A stretch of 64,000 bases of DNA from positions 26,199,001 through 26,263,000 of the forward strand of contig CATNEN010000001.1 of the NCBI GenBank assembly GCA_950097015.1, in the 5' to 3' direction. The stretch is from Macrostomum hystrix (Eukaryota; Platyhelminthes; Macrostomidae). Both the position numbers and the translations under genes were made by a program. Below the pieces are notes generated by a model. It saw only the letters and a program-made list of their open reading frames with translations, was not told the DNA's origin and searched no databases. Of the stretch, positions 12,723-24,400 are shown piece after piece. Numbering within the stretch: the first letter of the stretch is position 1; each line of letters starts with the position of its first letter.

Positions 12723-15700
12723 ATGGCAGCCGCAACTGTTCTGAACACTTCTGGTACCCAGGGCGCACCATTCTCACCAATCACCTTGTTTGAGTGCACC
12801 ATTAGCAATGCCAGCATGCTAGTTGACAGCATGCCTGTTCGTGACCTTATGACCGCGTTTCGAATTGTTTCCCAGCTCAATAGCCACCTGGTTGAAGTTA
12901 TGGATCCCCAGCTGCACCGCCTAGCTGATAGTCACGATCATCAGCAGCAGCATCAGCAGCAGCATCAGCAGTTGGTTACCCAGCAGCTCCCGCCGCCGCT
13001 GCCCTCGGTTTCGATGCCCAACTTGCACCAGCGACTGACCAAGGCTGAGCTGAAACGCGAAGCCGCAGCAGCTGCTGCCGCCGCTGCAGCCGCAGCCGCC
13101 GCTGCCGCCGAAGCCTCGGACGAAGAAGGCATGATTGACGACGAGTTCGGCATCAGCGGGGCCGATTTGAGCGCTGACCACAGTGACTTGATTGGCGTGG
13201 TGGGCTCCAGCTCGATGCTCGCTTCCTACCAGCCCATTCCGCCGTCAAAGCGTCCCCGCGGTCCGGATCAAGCTTCCGCCGATGAGCTGTCTACCGAGTG
13301 GAAGGTGAGAGCCTTCCCTGAAGTTTCACTTCCCTGAAGTTTCACTTCCCTGAAGTTTCACTTCCCTGAAGTTTCACTTCCCTGAAGTTTCACTTCCCTG
13401 AAGTTTCACTTCCCTGAAGTTTCACTTCCCTGAAGTTTCACTTCTCTGAAGTTTCACTTCCCTGAAGTTTCACTTCCCTGAAGTTTCACTTCCCTGAAGT
13501 TTCACTTCCCTGAAGTTTCACTTCCCTGAAGTTTCACTTCCCTGAAGTTTCACTTCCCTGAAGTTTCACTTCCCTGAAGTTTCACTTCCCTGAAGTTTCA
13601 CTTCTCTGAAGTTTCACTTCCCTGAAGTTTCACTTCCCTGAAGTTTCACGTCCCTGAAGTTTCACTTCCCTGAAGTTTCACTTCCCTGAAGTTTCACTTC
13701 CCTGAAGTTTCACTTCCCTGAAGTTTCACTTCCCTGAAAGTATTTAGGAACTTCCATAACATTACAACACTTTCGTCATTTATAGCTATATCTTACTCTG
13801 GTAATTCTCTTTCATTATTTTGCCTTCACACATTCATTGCCTGGTTGAACATAAAATTTGTGACGCAATTTCCAAACCCAGTTCTCCTCAGTCCTCATTT
13901 TATTCCATTCGATATCAAACTCAAATCGGTCATTATCGCTGACGCAACTCGATAATAAGCTCTAGAATTAGTCTATTTTGTTTTTCTCAAACACAGATAT
14001 TTCTCATTCTCAACAGGGTAAAATAATATCAAGGAGAAAGAAGGTATTGGGACTAGAACGAGAGAAACAGGGCCGGGACTGGAGGGAAGGGCCTCCCGCC
14101 GCTCTCTCACTAGCGGGGGTGAGAATGAGTCACTCTCTAGCACAAGTCTAGCACAGGAGAGGGGGAGAGAAGAGGAGAGACCCGGGCAGGGGGGAGGGAG
14201 AGAGAGAAAGAGAGCGATAGTCAGGAATAGATTTTGCAGGGCGGGTGGGGTTCTAGTGTGCCAGGCAGAGCAGAGACTGAGACGGCCTAAGAGAGTAGAG
14301 AGACGCAGAGCTGTATCCTGCATGGTCCCACCCAAACAGAGTAGAGAGAAAGAGAGAGAGAGCACTAGATCTGCACTGCAGAGAGATAGGACCGCTGAGT
14401 GAGCGCGCAGCTGTGGAAGCTCTCTCTGTGTCTGTCTGCTTCAATCTTTCTCATTAGTTTACTGGATTTTTGTGTTCTGTTGGCTATGACTTTCTCTTTT
14501 TTGTTATCACTATTGTGTCAGCTGGGACATAAGGGTGTCAGTAGGGACATAAGAGTGTCAGCAGGGACACAAGGGTGTCAGTAGTTAGGGACATAAGAGT
14601 GTCAGCAGGGACACAAGGGTGTCAGTAGTTAGGGACATAAGAGTGTCAGCAGGGGCACAAGGGTGTCAGTAGTTAGGGACATAAGAGTGTCAGCAGGGAC
14701 ATAAGAGTGTCAGCAGGGACATAAGAGTGTCAGCAGGGACACAAGGGTGTCAGCAGGGACATAAGAGTGTCAGCAGGGACACAAGGGTGTCAGTAGTTAG
14801 GGACATAAGAGTGTCAGCAGGGACACAAGGGTGTCAGTAGTTAGGGACATAAGAGTGTCAGCAGGGACATAAGAGTGTCAGCAGGGACATAAGAGTGTCA
14901 GCAGGGACACAAGGGTGTCAGTAGTTAGGGACATAAGAGTGTCAGCAGGGACATAAGGGTGTCAGTAGTTAGTGACATAAGAGTGTCAGCAGGGACACAA
15001 GGGTATCAGTAGTTAGTGACATAAGAGTGTCAGCAGGGACACAAGGGTGTCAGTAGTTAGTGACATAAGAGTGTCAGCAGGGACACAAGGGTATCAGTAG
15101 TTAGTGACATAAGAGTGTCAGCAGGGACACAAGGGTGTCAGTAGTTAGTGACATAAGAGTGTCAGCAGGGACACAAGGGTGTCAGTAGTTAGTGACATAA
15201 GAGTGTCAGCAGGGACATAAGGGTGTCAGTAGTTAGTGACATAAGAGTGTCAGCAGGGACACAAGGGTATCAGTAGTTAGTGACATAAGAGTGTCAGCAG
15301 GGACACAAGGGTGTCAGTAGTTAGTGACATAAGAGTGTCAGCAGGGACACAAGGGTATCAGTAGTTAGTGACATAAGAGTGTCAGCAGGGACATAAGGGT
15401 GTCAGTAGTTAGTGACATAAGAGTGTCAGTAGGGACTTAAGGGTGTCAGCAGTGACATTGGGTGTGACACATACAATGAAAGGGCTGCGATTTTTGCCCA
15501 ACGGAAGCTTTCATTAGCAGAAGGAAGTCATTCAGTCATACAAACTGAGATGTAGCGAGGATCGACAAAAAAGCGAAATAAGTAACACAACAAATGGAAT
15601 ATGAGACACAGAGACCTTAGGGGGAGACTAGAAATAAGAGATCTATAGATTGGGACCATTACTTTGCTAGGGCCAAAGCTAACTGAGGGGATAGACAGAC

Positions 15701-18700
15701 AGAGAGAGAGAAGGCAGAGAGTGAGAGGCGAGGTGGACACAGATAGAAAGATAGAAGTAGGGTTGGCCAAGGGCTGGGAGTGGCTTGTGCGCTAGGAGAC
15801 AAGTCGTTCTTGAGAGATCTAAGAGAGACGGAGGGGAGAGGGAGGGCAAAGAACGGAGCATTGCAAGTAAGCCTACGGTCACAGGGCTAGAGAGAGGTAA
15901 GGAGAGAATCGAGCGAGACAACCAGAGATAAAGAGCCGAGATCCAGTGTCCAGCGAGGCTTTGGTTACAGAAGCCTGGCTTGTTTGCTAGATTTGTTAGA
16001 GAAAATGTCTCTCTAGTGTAAGACTTTGCTAGTAGAAGTTAGAGAAGCCAACTATTAATAACAACTTGCCTGTCTGATATTGTGTTTTAGTGTGTGGGAT
16101 TGGAGAGCTGCGATAGATTTGGTGAAAAAAGATGCACAAATGTTGGGAGGAATCGCGCATACACACAGGGAGGTTATGGGGAAGAGAGAGGGAGAGAGGA
16201 AATGAGGAAGCAGCGATGGCTTGGGCCAGGGGGGGAGAAGCAGAGAGGGAGAGAGAGACAGACAGACTGGGGAGAGAGACGCCAGGGAGATTGCTAGATG
16301 CAGGAAAGATGGAAATGTGAGAGACAGAGGGGCGAGTGCCACGCAGGCTTTGTAAGGCTGTGAGGGCGGAACCGGCTAAAGCGGGGAGTTCTGGGGATGA
16401 GAGAACGGAGGAAAGGATAAGAGAGGAGAGAGAGAGATGACTAAGAGATATTGCATGCGGAGGGAGATACGAACGGACACTCGTCAGACTCCCATCGTGA
16501 GGGAGAAAAAAGAGACAGCGAGACCAGGCTGAGAGGAGACGGAGGGTGCTGTGGAGAGGGAATAATAGCCGAGTTGGGATCATTCTGGCGCTCCCATCCC
16601 CCCTCCGCCGCTGTGTGAAGCAGACTTTAGGAGAAGAAAGGATATCTTTAGGATGGAAAAAAATAAGATGGAAAGGTGAAAATTACTCAGAGACTCGGAA
16701 AATTAAGCAAAACTGAGTTAATTTACTTGGCGATAAATTCCATTCAGGGTGTCTGCTACGGGTATGGACGCAATATTAGCAGATTAATCGATGATGTCTA
16801 ATAATGCCACTAAACTCTGTATTCCGTATCAAACAAGTATAAACAAGATCTAGAATCCCCATTCCCTAATCCCACAGATCTAGAATCCCCATTCCCTAAT
16901 CCCACAGATCTAAAATCCCCGTTCCGAGATTCCACAGATTTAAAATGCCTGTTCCCAGATCCTACAGATCTGTGATCCACTATCTTATCCTAGATCCCAC
17001 GCATCTGTCATCCCAAATGCTAGATACCACACATCTGTGATCCCATATGCTAGATCCCACAGGTCTGTGATCTCATCTGCTAGATCCCACACATCTGTGA
17101 TCCCCTTTCCTATTCTAGATCCCACAGATATGTGATCCTATCTGCTAGATCCCACAGATCTGTGATCCCATCTGCTAGATCCCACACATCTGTGATCCCC
17201 TTTCCTATTCTAGATCCCACACATCTGTGATCCCATATGCTAGATCCCACAGGTCTGTGATCTCATCTGCTAGATCCCACACATCTGTGATCCCCTTTCC
17301 TATTCTAGATCCCACACATCTGTGATCCCATATCCTAGATCCCACAGATCTGTGATCCCATACGCTAGATCCCACACACTTCAAGCCAGTGGTGTGTATC
17401 ACTACCCAGCCTCTAAAAGCACTCACTCTCCCACCGGCAATCCAGGGCATCATTCGCAAGGCCTATCGTGAGCTGAAGGAGGAGAGCAACAGCAATGTGT
17501 TCCAGTTCACCCTGCCCTACTCAGCTCCCGTGAATCGCGAAGCTGCCCGGATGGTGATCGAGCGGGCCCGTTCGATGACCAACTTCACTCCTAACAATCT
17601 GGCTGCCTGGACTAGTGAGTGATCCGTCTGTTCTATTCAGTTTTATTTCATTATTGCCAGTCTTTTCTTGACAAAGACGCATTCTCCATTGCAGAGATGG
17701 CTGAAAAGTATACCAAGCTTTACTATCTGGGCACCCTGCGCAAGATGCACCGCGAGAAGCATCGACCGGACACTGGAAAATTTGACCACCTATTCAAGGT
17801 TATGTTTGTAAGTTAACTGTTTGCTAAATTATCATGTTTAATAAGTCAACTGATTTGTAATAATTCGCCCCCGTTAATTACTACTTGAGGTAGGCTGCTT
17901 GCACATTTTTTGTTAGAACGAGCGAAAATTGTTAAAGTTTAATTTAATCTGCAGCCAAGTTAGGCTAAGTTAGGCAAGTTGAGTCCAGTTAGGCTAATGC
18001 TGGACTCAAAGAGCAGCTAGTAGGGTGGCTAATACTGGACTCAAATGAGCAGCTAGTAGGAAGGCTAATACTGGACTCAAATGAGCAGCTAGTAGGAAGG
18101 CTAATACTGGACTCAAATGAGCAGCTAGTAGGAAGGCTAATACTGGACTCAAATGAGCAGCTAGTAGGAAGGCTAATACTGGACTCAAATGAGCAGCTAG
18201 TAGGAAGGCTAATACTGGACTCAAATGAGCAGCTAGTAGGAAGGCTAATACTGGACTCAAAGGAGCAGCTAGTAGGAAGGCTAATACTGGACTCAAATAG
18301 CAGCTAGTAGGAAGGCTAATACTGGACTCAAATAGCAGCTAGTAGGGTGGCTAATACTGGACTCAAATGAGCAGCTAGTAGGAAGGCTAATACTGGACTC
18401 AAATGAGCAGCTAGTAGGAAGGCTAATACTGGACTCAAATGAGCAGCTAGTAGGAAGGCTAATACTGGACTCAAATGAGCAGCTAATAGGAAGGCTAATA
18501 CTGGACTCAAATGAGCAGCTAGTAGGAAGGCTAATACTGGACTCAAATGAGCAGCTAATAGGAAGGCTAATACTGGACTCAAATGAGCAGCTAGTAGGAA
18601 GGCTAATACTGGACTCAAATGAGCAGCTAGTAGGAAGGCTAATACTGGACTCAAATGAGCAGCTAATAGGAAGGCTAATACTGGACTCAAATGAGCAGCT

Positions 18701-19491
18701 AGTAGGAAGGCTAATACTGGACTCAAATAGCAGCTAGTAGGAAGGCTAATACTGGACTCAAATGAGCAGCTAGTAGGAAGGCTAATACTGGACTCAAATA
18801 GCAGCTAGTAGGAAGGCTAATACTGGACTCAAATGAGCAGCTAGTAGGAAGGCTAATACTGGACTCAAATGAGCAGCTAGTAGGAAGGCTAATACTGGAC
18901 TCAAAGGAGCAGCTAGTAGGAAGGCTAATACTGGACTCAAATAGCAGCTAGTAGGAAGGCTAATACTGGACTCAAATAGCAGCTAGTAGGAAGGCTAATA
19001 CTGGACTCAAATAGCAGCTAGTAGGGAGGCTAATACTGGACTCAAATGAGCAGCTAGTAGGGAGGCTAATACTGGACTCAAATGAGCAGCTAGTAGGGAG
19101 GCTAATACTGGACTCAATGAGCATTGTTAAGCTACATCTATGTTCATCTCCGCAGAAGCTGAACCGTCGCCAGAAGGCCTACGAGACGCTGAAGTCAGCC
19201 CTGGACGCAGGCGATCGGGCCCGCTTCGAGTCGGTGCTGAACCGGGACTACACCTCCTCGGACGAGGAGACGCCAAGCGATGCGGACGGCCAGCTACGGG
19301 TGAAGCAGCTGCCCTGGGAGTCGGATGAGCTGCGCGGCATCAAGGCCCGCCTAGACGATGTGTTCTACAATAGCCTGGCTGATGAGAAGCAGCGGGCCGA
19401 TGTGGACCGGGTGGTGCGCGACGGCCAGGTGCTGAGCGCGCGCCTGCCACCCAACGATGGCGTGGACTGGGCCAAGTCGGTGGCCCAGTGA
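12723..19491 (+). CDS. Uncharacterised protein, polyAla/polyGln N-terminus, conserved-looking C-terminal region
   Basis: Four exons: 12723-13304, 17446-17614, 17695-17807 and 19156-19491, with phases 0, 1 and 0. Together they give exactly 400 codons (399 aa). Donors are AAG|GTGAGA, ACTA|GTGAGT and GTAAGT. Acceptors are CAATCCAG, CATTGCAG and CTCCGCAG. An earlier acceptor at 17409 would add 12 codons in frame. Exon 1 encodes a His/Gln run (residues about 72-83), an Ala run (about 114-130) and an acidic stretch. Exons 2-4 look like a folded domain with TPNNLAAWTKMAEKYTKLYY and RRQKAYETLKSALDAGDRAR, then DYTSSDEE and LPWESDELRGIKARLDDVF. The order of a basic Arg-rich helix, an acidic SDEE and a helix beginning with Trp recalls vertebrate C14orf93, but this is a weak impression from memory. 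AATAAA occurs at 19572. Function is unknown. Confidence 0.8.
13310..13738. repeat. 16-bp minisatellite starting at a splice donor
   Basis: About 26 nearly identical copies of CTTCCCTGAAGTTTCA. The first copy begins within about 6 nt of the donor GT at 13305-13306. Only a few single-base variants are present, so the array is young or homogenised. Confidence 0.97.
13739..14517. other. Intron 1 segment with polypurine tract
   Basis: After unique AT-rich sequence comes a plus-strand polypurine region (about 14030-14400) full of GAGAG and GGGAG runs. Minus-strand open frames here are Leu/Ser-rich artefacts of that composition. No exon is evident. Confidence 0.5.
14518..15475. repeat. Composite 20/24-bp minisatellite
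   Basis: Units GGGACATAAGAGTGTCAGCA and GGGACACAAGGGTGTCAGTA alternate, the second often followed by GTTA. This gives a two-unit higher-order period of about 44 bp in the distal half. The array lies in intron 1 of the 12723-19491 gene. Confidence 0.95.
15476..16844. other. Intron 1 segment, long polypurine region
   Basis: From about 15600 to 16570 the plus strand is strongly purine-biased with many GAGAGA and GGAGAG blocks. Long frames on either strand are low-complexity. No exon or transposon end was found. Confidence 0.5.
16845..17380. repeat. About 30-bp minisatellite near the exon 2 acceptor
   Basis: About 16 variable units containing GATCCCACACATCTGTGATC, with insertions such as CTTTCCTATT. 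Unit lengths vary between 27 and 38 bp. The array stops about 65 bp before the exon 2 acceptor of the 12723-19491 gene. Confidence 0.9.
17960..19115. repeat. 36-bp minisatellite in intron 3
   Basis: About 31 copies of a unit containing GGCTAATACTGGACTCAAAT and an AGCAGCTAGTAGGAA part, with 32-36-bp variants. Each unit holds CTAAT, which resembles a branch-point motif, and the array ends 40 bp before the true acceptor at 19155. Open frames on the minus strand follow from the period of 36. Confidence 0.96.
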
Positions 19492-19851
19492 GAGAATCAG
19501 CCGGCTTTGATTTGTACATACTCGTAGTTTGAGCTGGACAAAATAACTTGATTAACTCAGTACAACAGAATAATAAATAAATGCTTAGTAAAACGCGTCT
19601 TATTACTATTTTAAGTAGGCAAGTATTGTAAGTATCTTTGATTTGTGTGTAAATCTATTTATAAATTTCAATAACTTGTTTTAACGGAGCGAGTGTTAAC
19701 TGATCCACGATGTTACACCTTTTTATATCTATTAGCTAAGAATTCTCACCTTCCGATTCTATATTAACTAGTGCGTCATCTCACAATGCCTATCGATTCA
19801 TGGTCTGTTGTTTTTTGCAAAACCATTTAAACAGTTTGTAAACCCGCTATT
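19492..19851. other. 3' UTR and spacer
   Basis: The 3' UTR of the preceding gene is here, with overlapping AATAAATAAA at 19572-19580. The rest is AT-rich sequence with no recognised feature. Confidence 0.55.
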
Positions 19852-20487
19852 ATGTCAGGAATCGAAGCAAAATGTTTGGCTAGAATCGAAGCAGGTGTGG
19901 CTAGAATCGAAGCAGAAGGTGTAGCTAGAATCGAAGCAGAAGGTGTAGCTAGAATCGAAGCAGGTGTGGCTAGAATCGAAGCAGAAGGTGTAGCTAGAAT
20001 CGAAGCAGAAGGTGTAGCTAGAATCGAAGCAGAAGGTGTGGCTAGAATCAAAGCAGGTGTAGCTAGAATCGAAGCAGGTCTAGCTAGAATCGAAGCAGAA
20101 GGTGTAGCTAGAATCGAAGCAGGTCTAGCTAGAATCGAAGCAGAAGGTGTAGCTAGAATCAAAGCAGGTGTAGCTAGAATCGAAGCAGGTGTGGCTAGAA
20201 TCGAAGCAGGTGTAGATAGAATCGAAGCAGAAGGTGTGGCTAGAATCGAAGCAGAAGGTGTGGCTAGAATCAAAGCAGGTGTAGCTAGAATCGAAGCAGG
20301 TGTGGCTAGAATCGAAGCAGGTGTAGATAGAATCGAAGCAGAAGGTGTGGCTAGAATCGAAGCAGAAGGTGTAGCTAGAATCGAAGCAGAAGGTGTGGCT
20401 AGAATCGAAGCAGGTGTGGCTAGAATCGAAGCAGGTGTGGCTAGAATCGAAGCAGGAATGAATAGAATCGAGGCAGTAGTTTTCTGA
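19852..20487 (+). repeat. 21/24-bp minisatellite that is one open frame; possible 211-aa repeat protein
   Basis: About 27 units of GTAGCTAGAATCGAAGCA, some with an extra codon or two (units of 21 or 24 bp), run from an ATG at 19852 to a TGA at 20485-20487. The plus frame encodes ARIEAGV and ARIEAEGV units, which are charged and helix-favouring. AATAAA-like sequence (AATAAATAAA) lies about 30 nt after the stop. Every length variant is a multiple of three, so the frame is never broken. This could reflect selection on a protein or the slippage mechanism alone. The minus strand is also open over much of the array. I call it a repeat, with a gene possible. Confidence 0.6.
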
Positions 20488-21440
20488 GCCTCATCTGGTA
20501 ATTTTAGGTACTATAATAAATAAAAGCGGTAAGATTTTACCTTAAAATATGTGTTCATGTTTTGTTGCTTCGTTTCTTCGCACTATGATGTGTCTCAGCA
20601 AGGCTTGTCTAATCAGCTTACCTTAAATGTGAATCCCGCACCTGTCAATCTCTGTCCACTATTGAATTTCATACTATATTAACTGTGCAGTGCTGAGAAA
20701 GCAGCTTTACGCATTTTTCTAGCTTCGATGACGAAGAAATACATTGATTATTTCAGCTGTTGCAAGCAATTCACAATGCGACACGCAATTTGATGTTGAA
20801 AATATCCCGCGCTGAGACAGACTATCTGTTACTTGTAGCTAATGGGGAGCATTGCCTAGATCTAGAGGGCAACGAGCCAACGAGCAGTTCTAGGCCATAG
20901 ACAACGATTTTAAAGTGGGTGTATTATAACCAGGGATGATTGCTCATCTGCCTAAAATGTGGGATACAATCACGATTCTATTACAGCCTCCGTTCTCGCT
21001 GATTTGCTTGTGATGATTCGCTTGCTGTTCTAATGGTAAAAACACAAAAAACCTTCAAGAAAAGACAAATAAATTCACATCGCTTTAAGTTGAAAAAAAT
21101 GGGTAGGTTCAAAATGCGAATTCTGTCGCAAAAACTTCAGTTGAGTGGCAGTAAGATCACATGATAGTGTGGCCATTGCACACGCATGTGAGTGGCGTGG
21201 ACAATGCACACTTTTGCCACCTTTATAGGGCCCAATAGTAGCTCGTATTTGTCAGCTGAAGGCGCATAGATACGGCAGTGAATCTTGTGACCTTTGCACG
21301 ATCTTAAAACCAGACACAGGTGCAATACGTAAAGCATGGAGCGCCTGTAAGCTTTAGTTTTCTTTAGCAAAAGAAAGAATAAAGCCAGGGAATTGGCGCA
21401 GCTGTGTTCCGATAGGAAAACAGTCAACAGTGTCAGAGCA
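20488..21440. other. Spacer and probable phosphatase promoter
   Basis: No exon was recognised. A 50-bp block at 21146-21195 recurs exactly in the phosphatase intron at 22571-22620. It contains ATCACATGAT, which resembles an E-box/M-box site. The last bases before the phosphatase ATG contain AG dinucleotides that could be acceptors. Confidence 0.45.
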
Positions 21441-24400
21441 ATGAGCCGCATACCTCTCGTGCTCAGCCTACTCACGGCGATCACCTGCAGTCAGGTCGCA
21501 TGCCAGCTCTCGTCACAGCCTGAACAGGTGCACCTGTCCGTGACCAATGATCCCACCCAGATGGTTGTGACCTGGGTGACTTTGTCACCGACCAACACCA
21601 CCTCGGTGGAGTACGGAACGTCCAGCATCGACCGTTCGGCGGCTGGTATCCAGGAGACCTTTGTTGATGGCGGCTCGGCCAAGCGGACCATCTACATCCA
21701 CCGGGCGCTGATGAACGGCCTGGCGCCCGGTCAGCGCTACATCTACCGAGTGGGCAGCGAGCTGGGCTGGTCGGACATCTTCCTGTTCAGCGCCACGCGG
21801 CCCGGCAGCAGTTGGCCAGCGAGATTCGCCGTGTACGGTGACATGGGCAACACCAACGGAAAGTCCATCCCCTTCCTGCAGAAGGAGGCCCAGGCAGGCG
21901 ACTTCGACATGGTGCTGCATGTCGGCGACTTCGCCTACAACATGGACACAAGTGACGCTCGGGTTGGCGACGAGTTCATGCGACAGGTCGAGCCGATCGC
22001 CGCCTACGTTCCCTACATGACCTGCCCGGGCAATCACGAGAGCGCCTACAACTTCAGCAACTACCGGCGACGCTTCTCCATGCCCGGTGGCGACGGCGAG
22101 GGTAGCTTCTTCAGCTTCGACTTTGGACCTGTGCATGTGGTGAGCATTTGGCAGCATTGTTGGGACAGCACTTATGTCCCCTTATTCAAAAGTAAAAAAA
22201 CTATATGACAAGTTATAATTCTCCAGAGATTCACCACTTCATTCTTTAGTAACTCGCCGCTACATTCTGAAAATAAAAATACAATAAATTATTACACCTT
22301 AGCTAATCGGGCTGCGTTCGGCTTTTCAGTCCATGGACCGGGGGACGCCACACCCACCCTCAATTACCCTAGCTGATGCTGGTACTTTAACAGCTGGGTG
22401 AACTGAGGCAATCCACAAATACACAAATTGTTCCAGTGGAGCTGGGTATCGAAGTCCCGACCTTCAAGTCGTGAGTACGACGATACAACCAAAAGGCTAC
22501 AACCTACAACCCTACAATTCGCAACTATTCACCACTTCGTTATCCAGCAATTAACGACTTTATTAACGACTGGCAGTAAGATCACATGATAGTGTGGCCA
22601 TTGCACACGCATGTGAGTGGCAGTAAGATCACATGATCTTCAGCAATTCACTACTATTCTCCAGCAATTCACCTCTTCGTTCTCCAGCAATTCACCACTA
22701 TTCTCCAGCAATTCACTACTTCATTCTCCAGCAATTCACCACTTCGAGGGGTGTGGCAGCTAGCCTCCCCTGTCCTTTTAAACTGAGAAGTCAGTCTGTT
22801 AGACATAAGACAGTCTGTTAGACATAAGTCAGTCTGTTAGACATAAGACAGTCTGTTAGACATAAGACAGTCTGTTAGACATAAGTCAGTCTGTTAGACA
22901 TAAGTCAGTCTGTTAGACATAAGACAGTCTGTTAGACATAAGACAGTCTGTTAGACATAAGACAGTCTGTTAGACATAAGACAGTCTGTTAGACATAAGA
23001 CAGTCTGTTAGACATAAGACAGTCTGTTAGACATAAGACAGTCTGTTAGACATAAGACAGTCTGTTAGACATAAGACAGTCTGTTAGACATAAGACAGTC
23101 TGTTAGACATAAGTCAGTCTGTTAGACATAAGACAGTCTGTTAGACATAAGACAGTCTGTTAGACATAAGACAGTCTGTTAGACATAAGTCAGTCTGTTA
23201 GACATAAGTCAGTCTGTTAGACATAAGACAGTCTGTTAGACATAAGACAGTCTGTTAGACATAAGACAGTCTGTTAGACATAAGACAGTCTGTTAGACAT
23301 AAGACAGTCTGTTAGACATAAGACAGTCTGTTAGACATAAGACAGTCTGTTAGACATAAGACAGTCTGTTAGACATAAGACAGTCTGTTAGACATAAGAC
23401 AGTCTGTTAGACATAAGACAGTCTGTTAGACATAAGACAGTCTGTTAGACATAAGACAGTCTGTTAGACATAAGACAGTCTGTTAGGGCTCAACAGCAGT
23501 ACACAGCCGTTCAGAGCTGACATCTGGTCCAATTTGTCTAGGTTTCAATTCCATCTGCATTATTTATATTCGGAACGCTAAATTAGCTCATTTGCAGCTT
23601 GAAACAAGAATTCGTTAGCGATAACAGATTGACTTGTAGCCACTTGGGTTTGCTAGCGGCGCGATTGGGCCTAAATAGATTTCAGCTGGGATAACAAGAC
23701 AAGAAAGTTATCTGTGGCGTTCGCTAAATTTTCAGAATTTCAAACTGCGCAAGCTAAATAAACACTACACTAAATTAGTGCGCGACATCGGTCTATATGT
23801 ACTGACACATTAATTTTATTCTACGCCTATTTTCCGATTTGTCACTATAGAATAAAATGTATTTCAGTTTCATAACAAAATTTCATAACTCGCCTGCTTG
23901 TTGTACAGACTGTCTTCTAGTTGTGTCTAACAGACTGTCTTCTGTGTCTTCTAGCTGTGTCTAACAGACTGTCTTCTGTGTCTTCTAGCTGTGTCTAACA
24001 GACTGTCTTATGTGTCTAACAGACTGTCTTCTAGCTGTGTCTAACAGACTGTCTTCTAGCTGTGTCTAACAGACTGTCTTCTAGCTGTGTCCAACAGACT
24101 GTCTTATGTGTCTAACAGACTGTCTTCTAGCTGTGTCTAACAGACTGTCTTCTAGCTGTCTAACAGACTTTTTTCTAGCTGTGTCTAACAGACTGTTTTC
24201 TAGCTGTCTAACAGACTGTCTTCTGTGTCTAACAGACTGTCTTATGTGTCTAACAGACTGTCTTCTGTGTCTAACAGACTGTTTTCTAGCTGTGTCTAAC
24301 AGACTTGTCTTCTAGCTGTGTCTAACAGACTGTCTTCTAGGTGTGTCTAACAGACTTGTCTTCTAGCTGTGTCTAACAGACTGTCTTCTGTGTCTAAGAG

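Noticed and set aside
18006-18726. Minus-strand frames with LSPVLAFLLAAH repeats resembling a membrane protein
   Set aside because: Translation of the 36-bp intron 3 minisatellite on the antisense strand; the hydrophobicity is a by-product of the unit.
22790-23487. CRISPR-like array
   Set aside because: Direct tandem repeats with no unique spacers, inside an intron of an animal gene.
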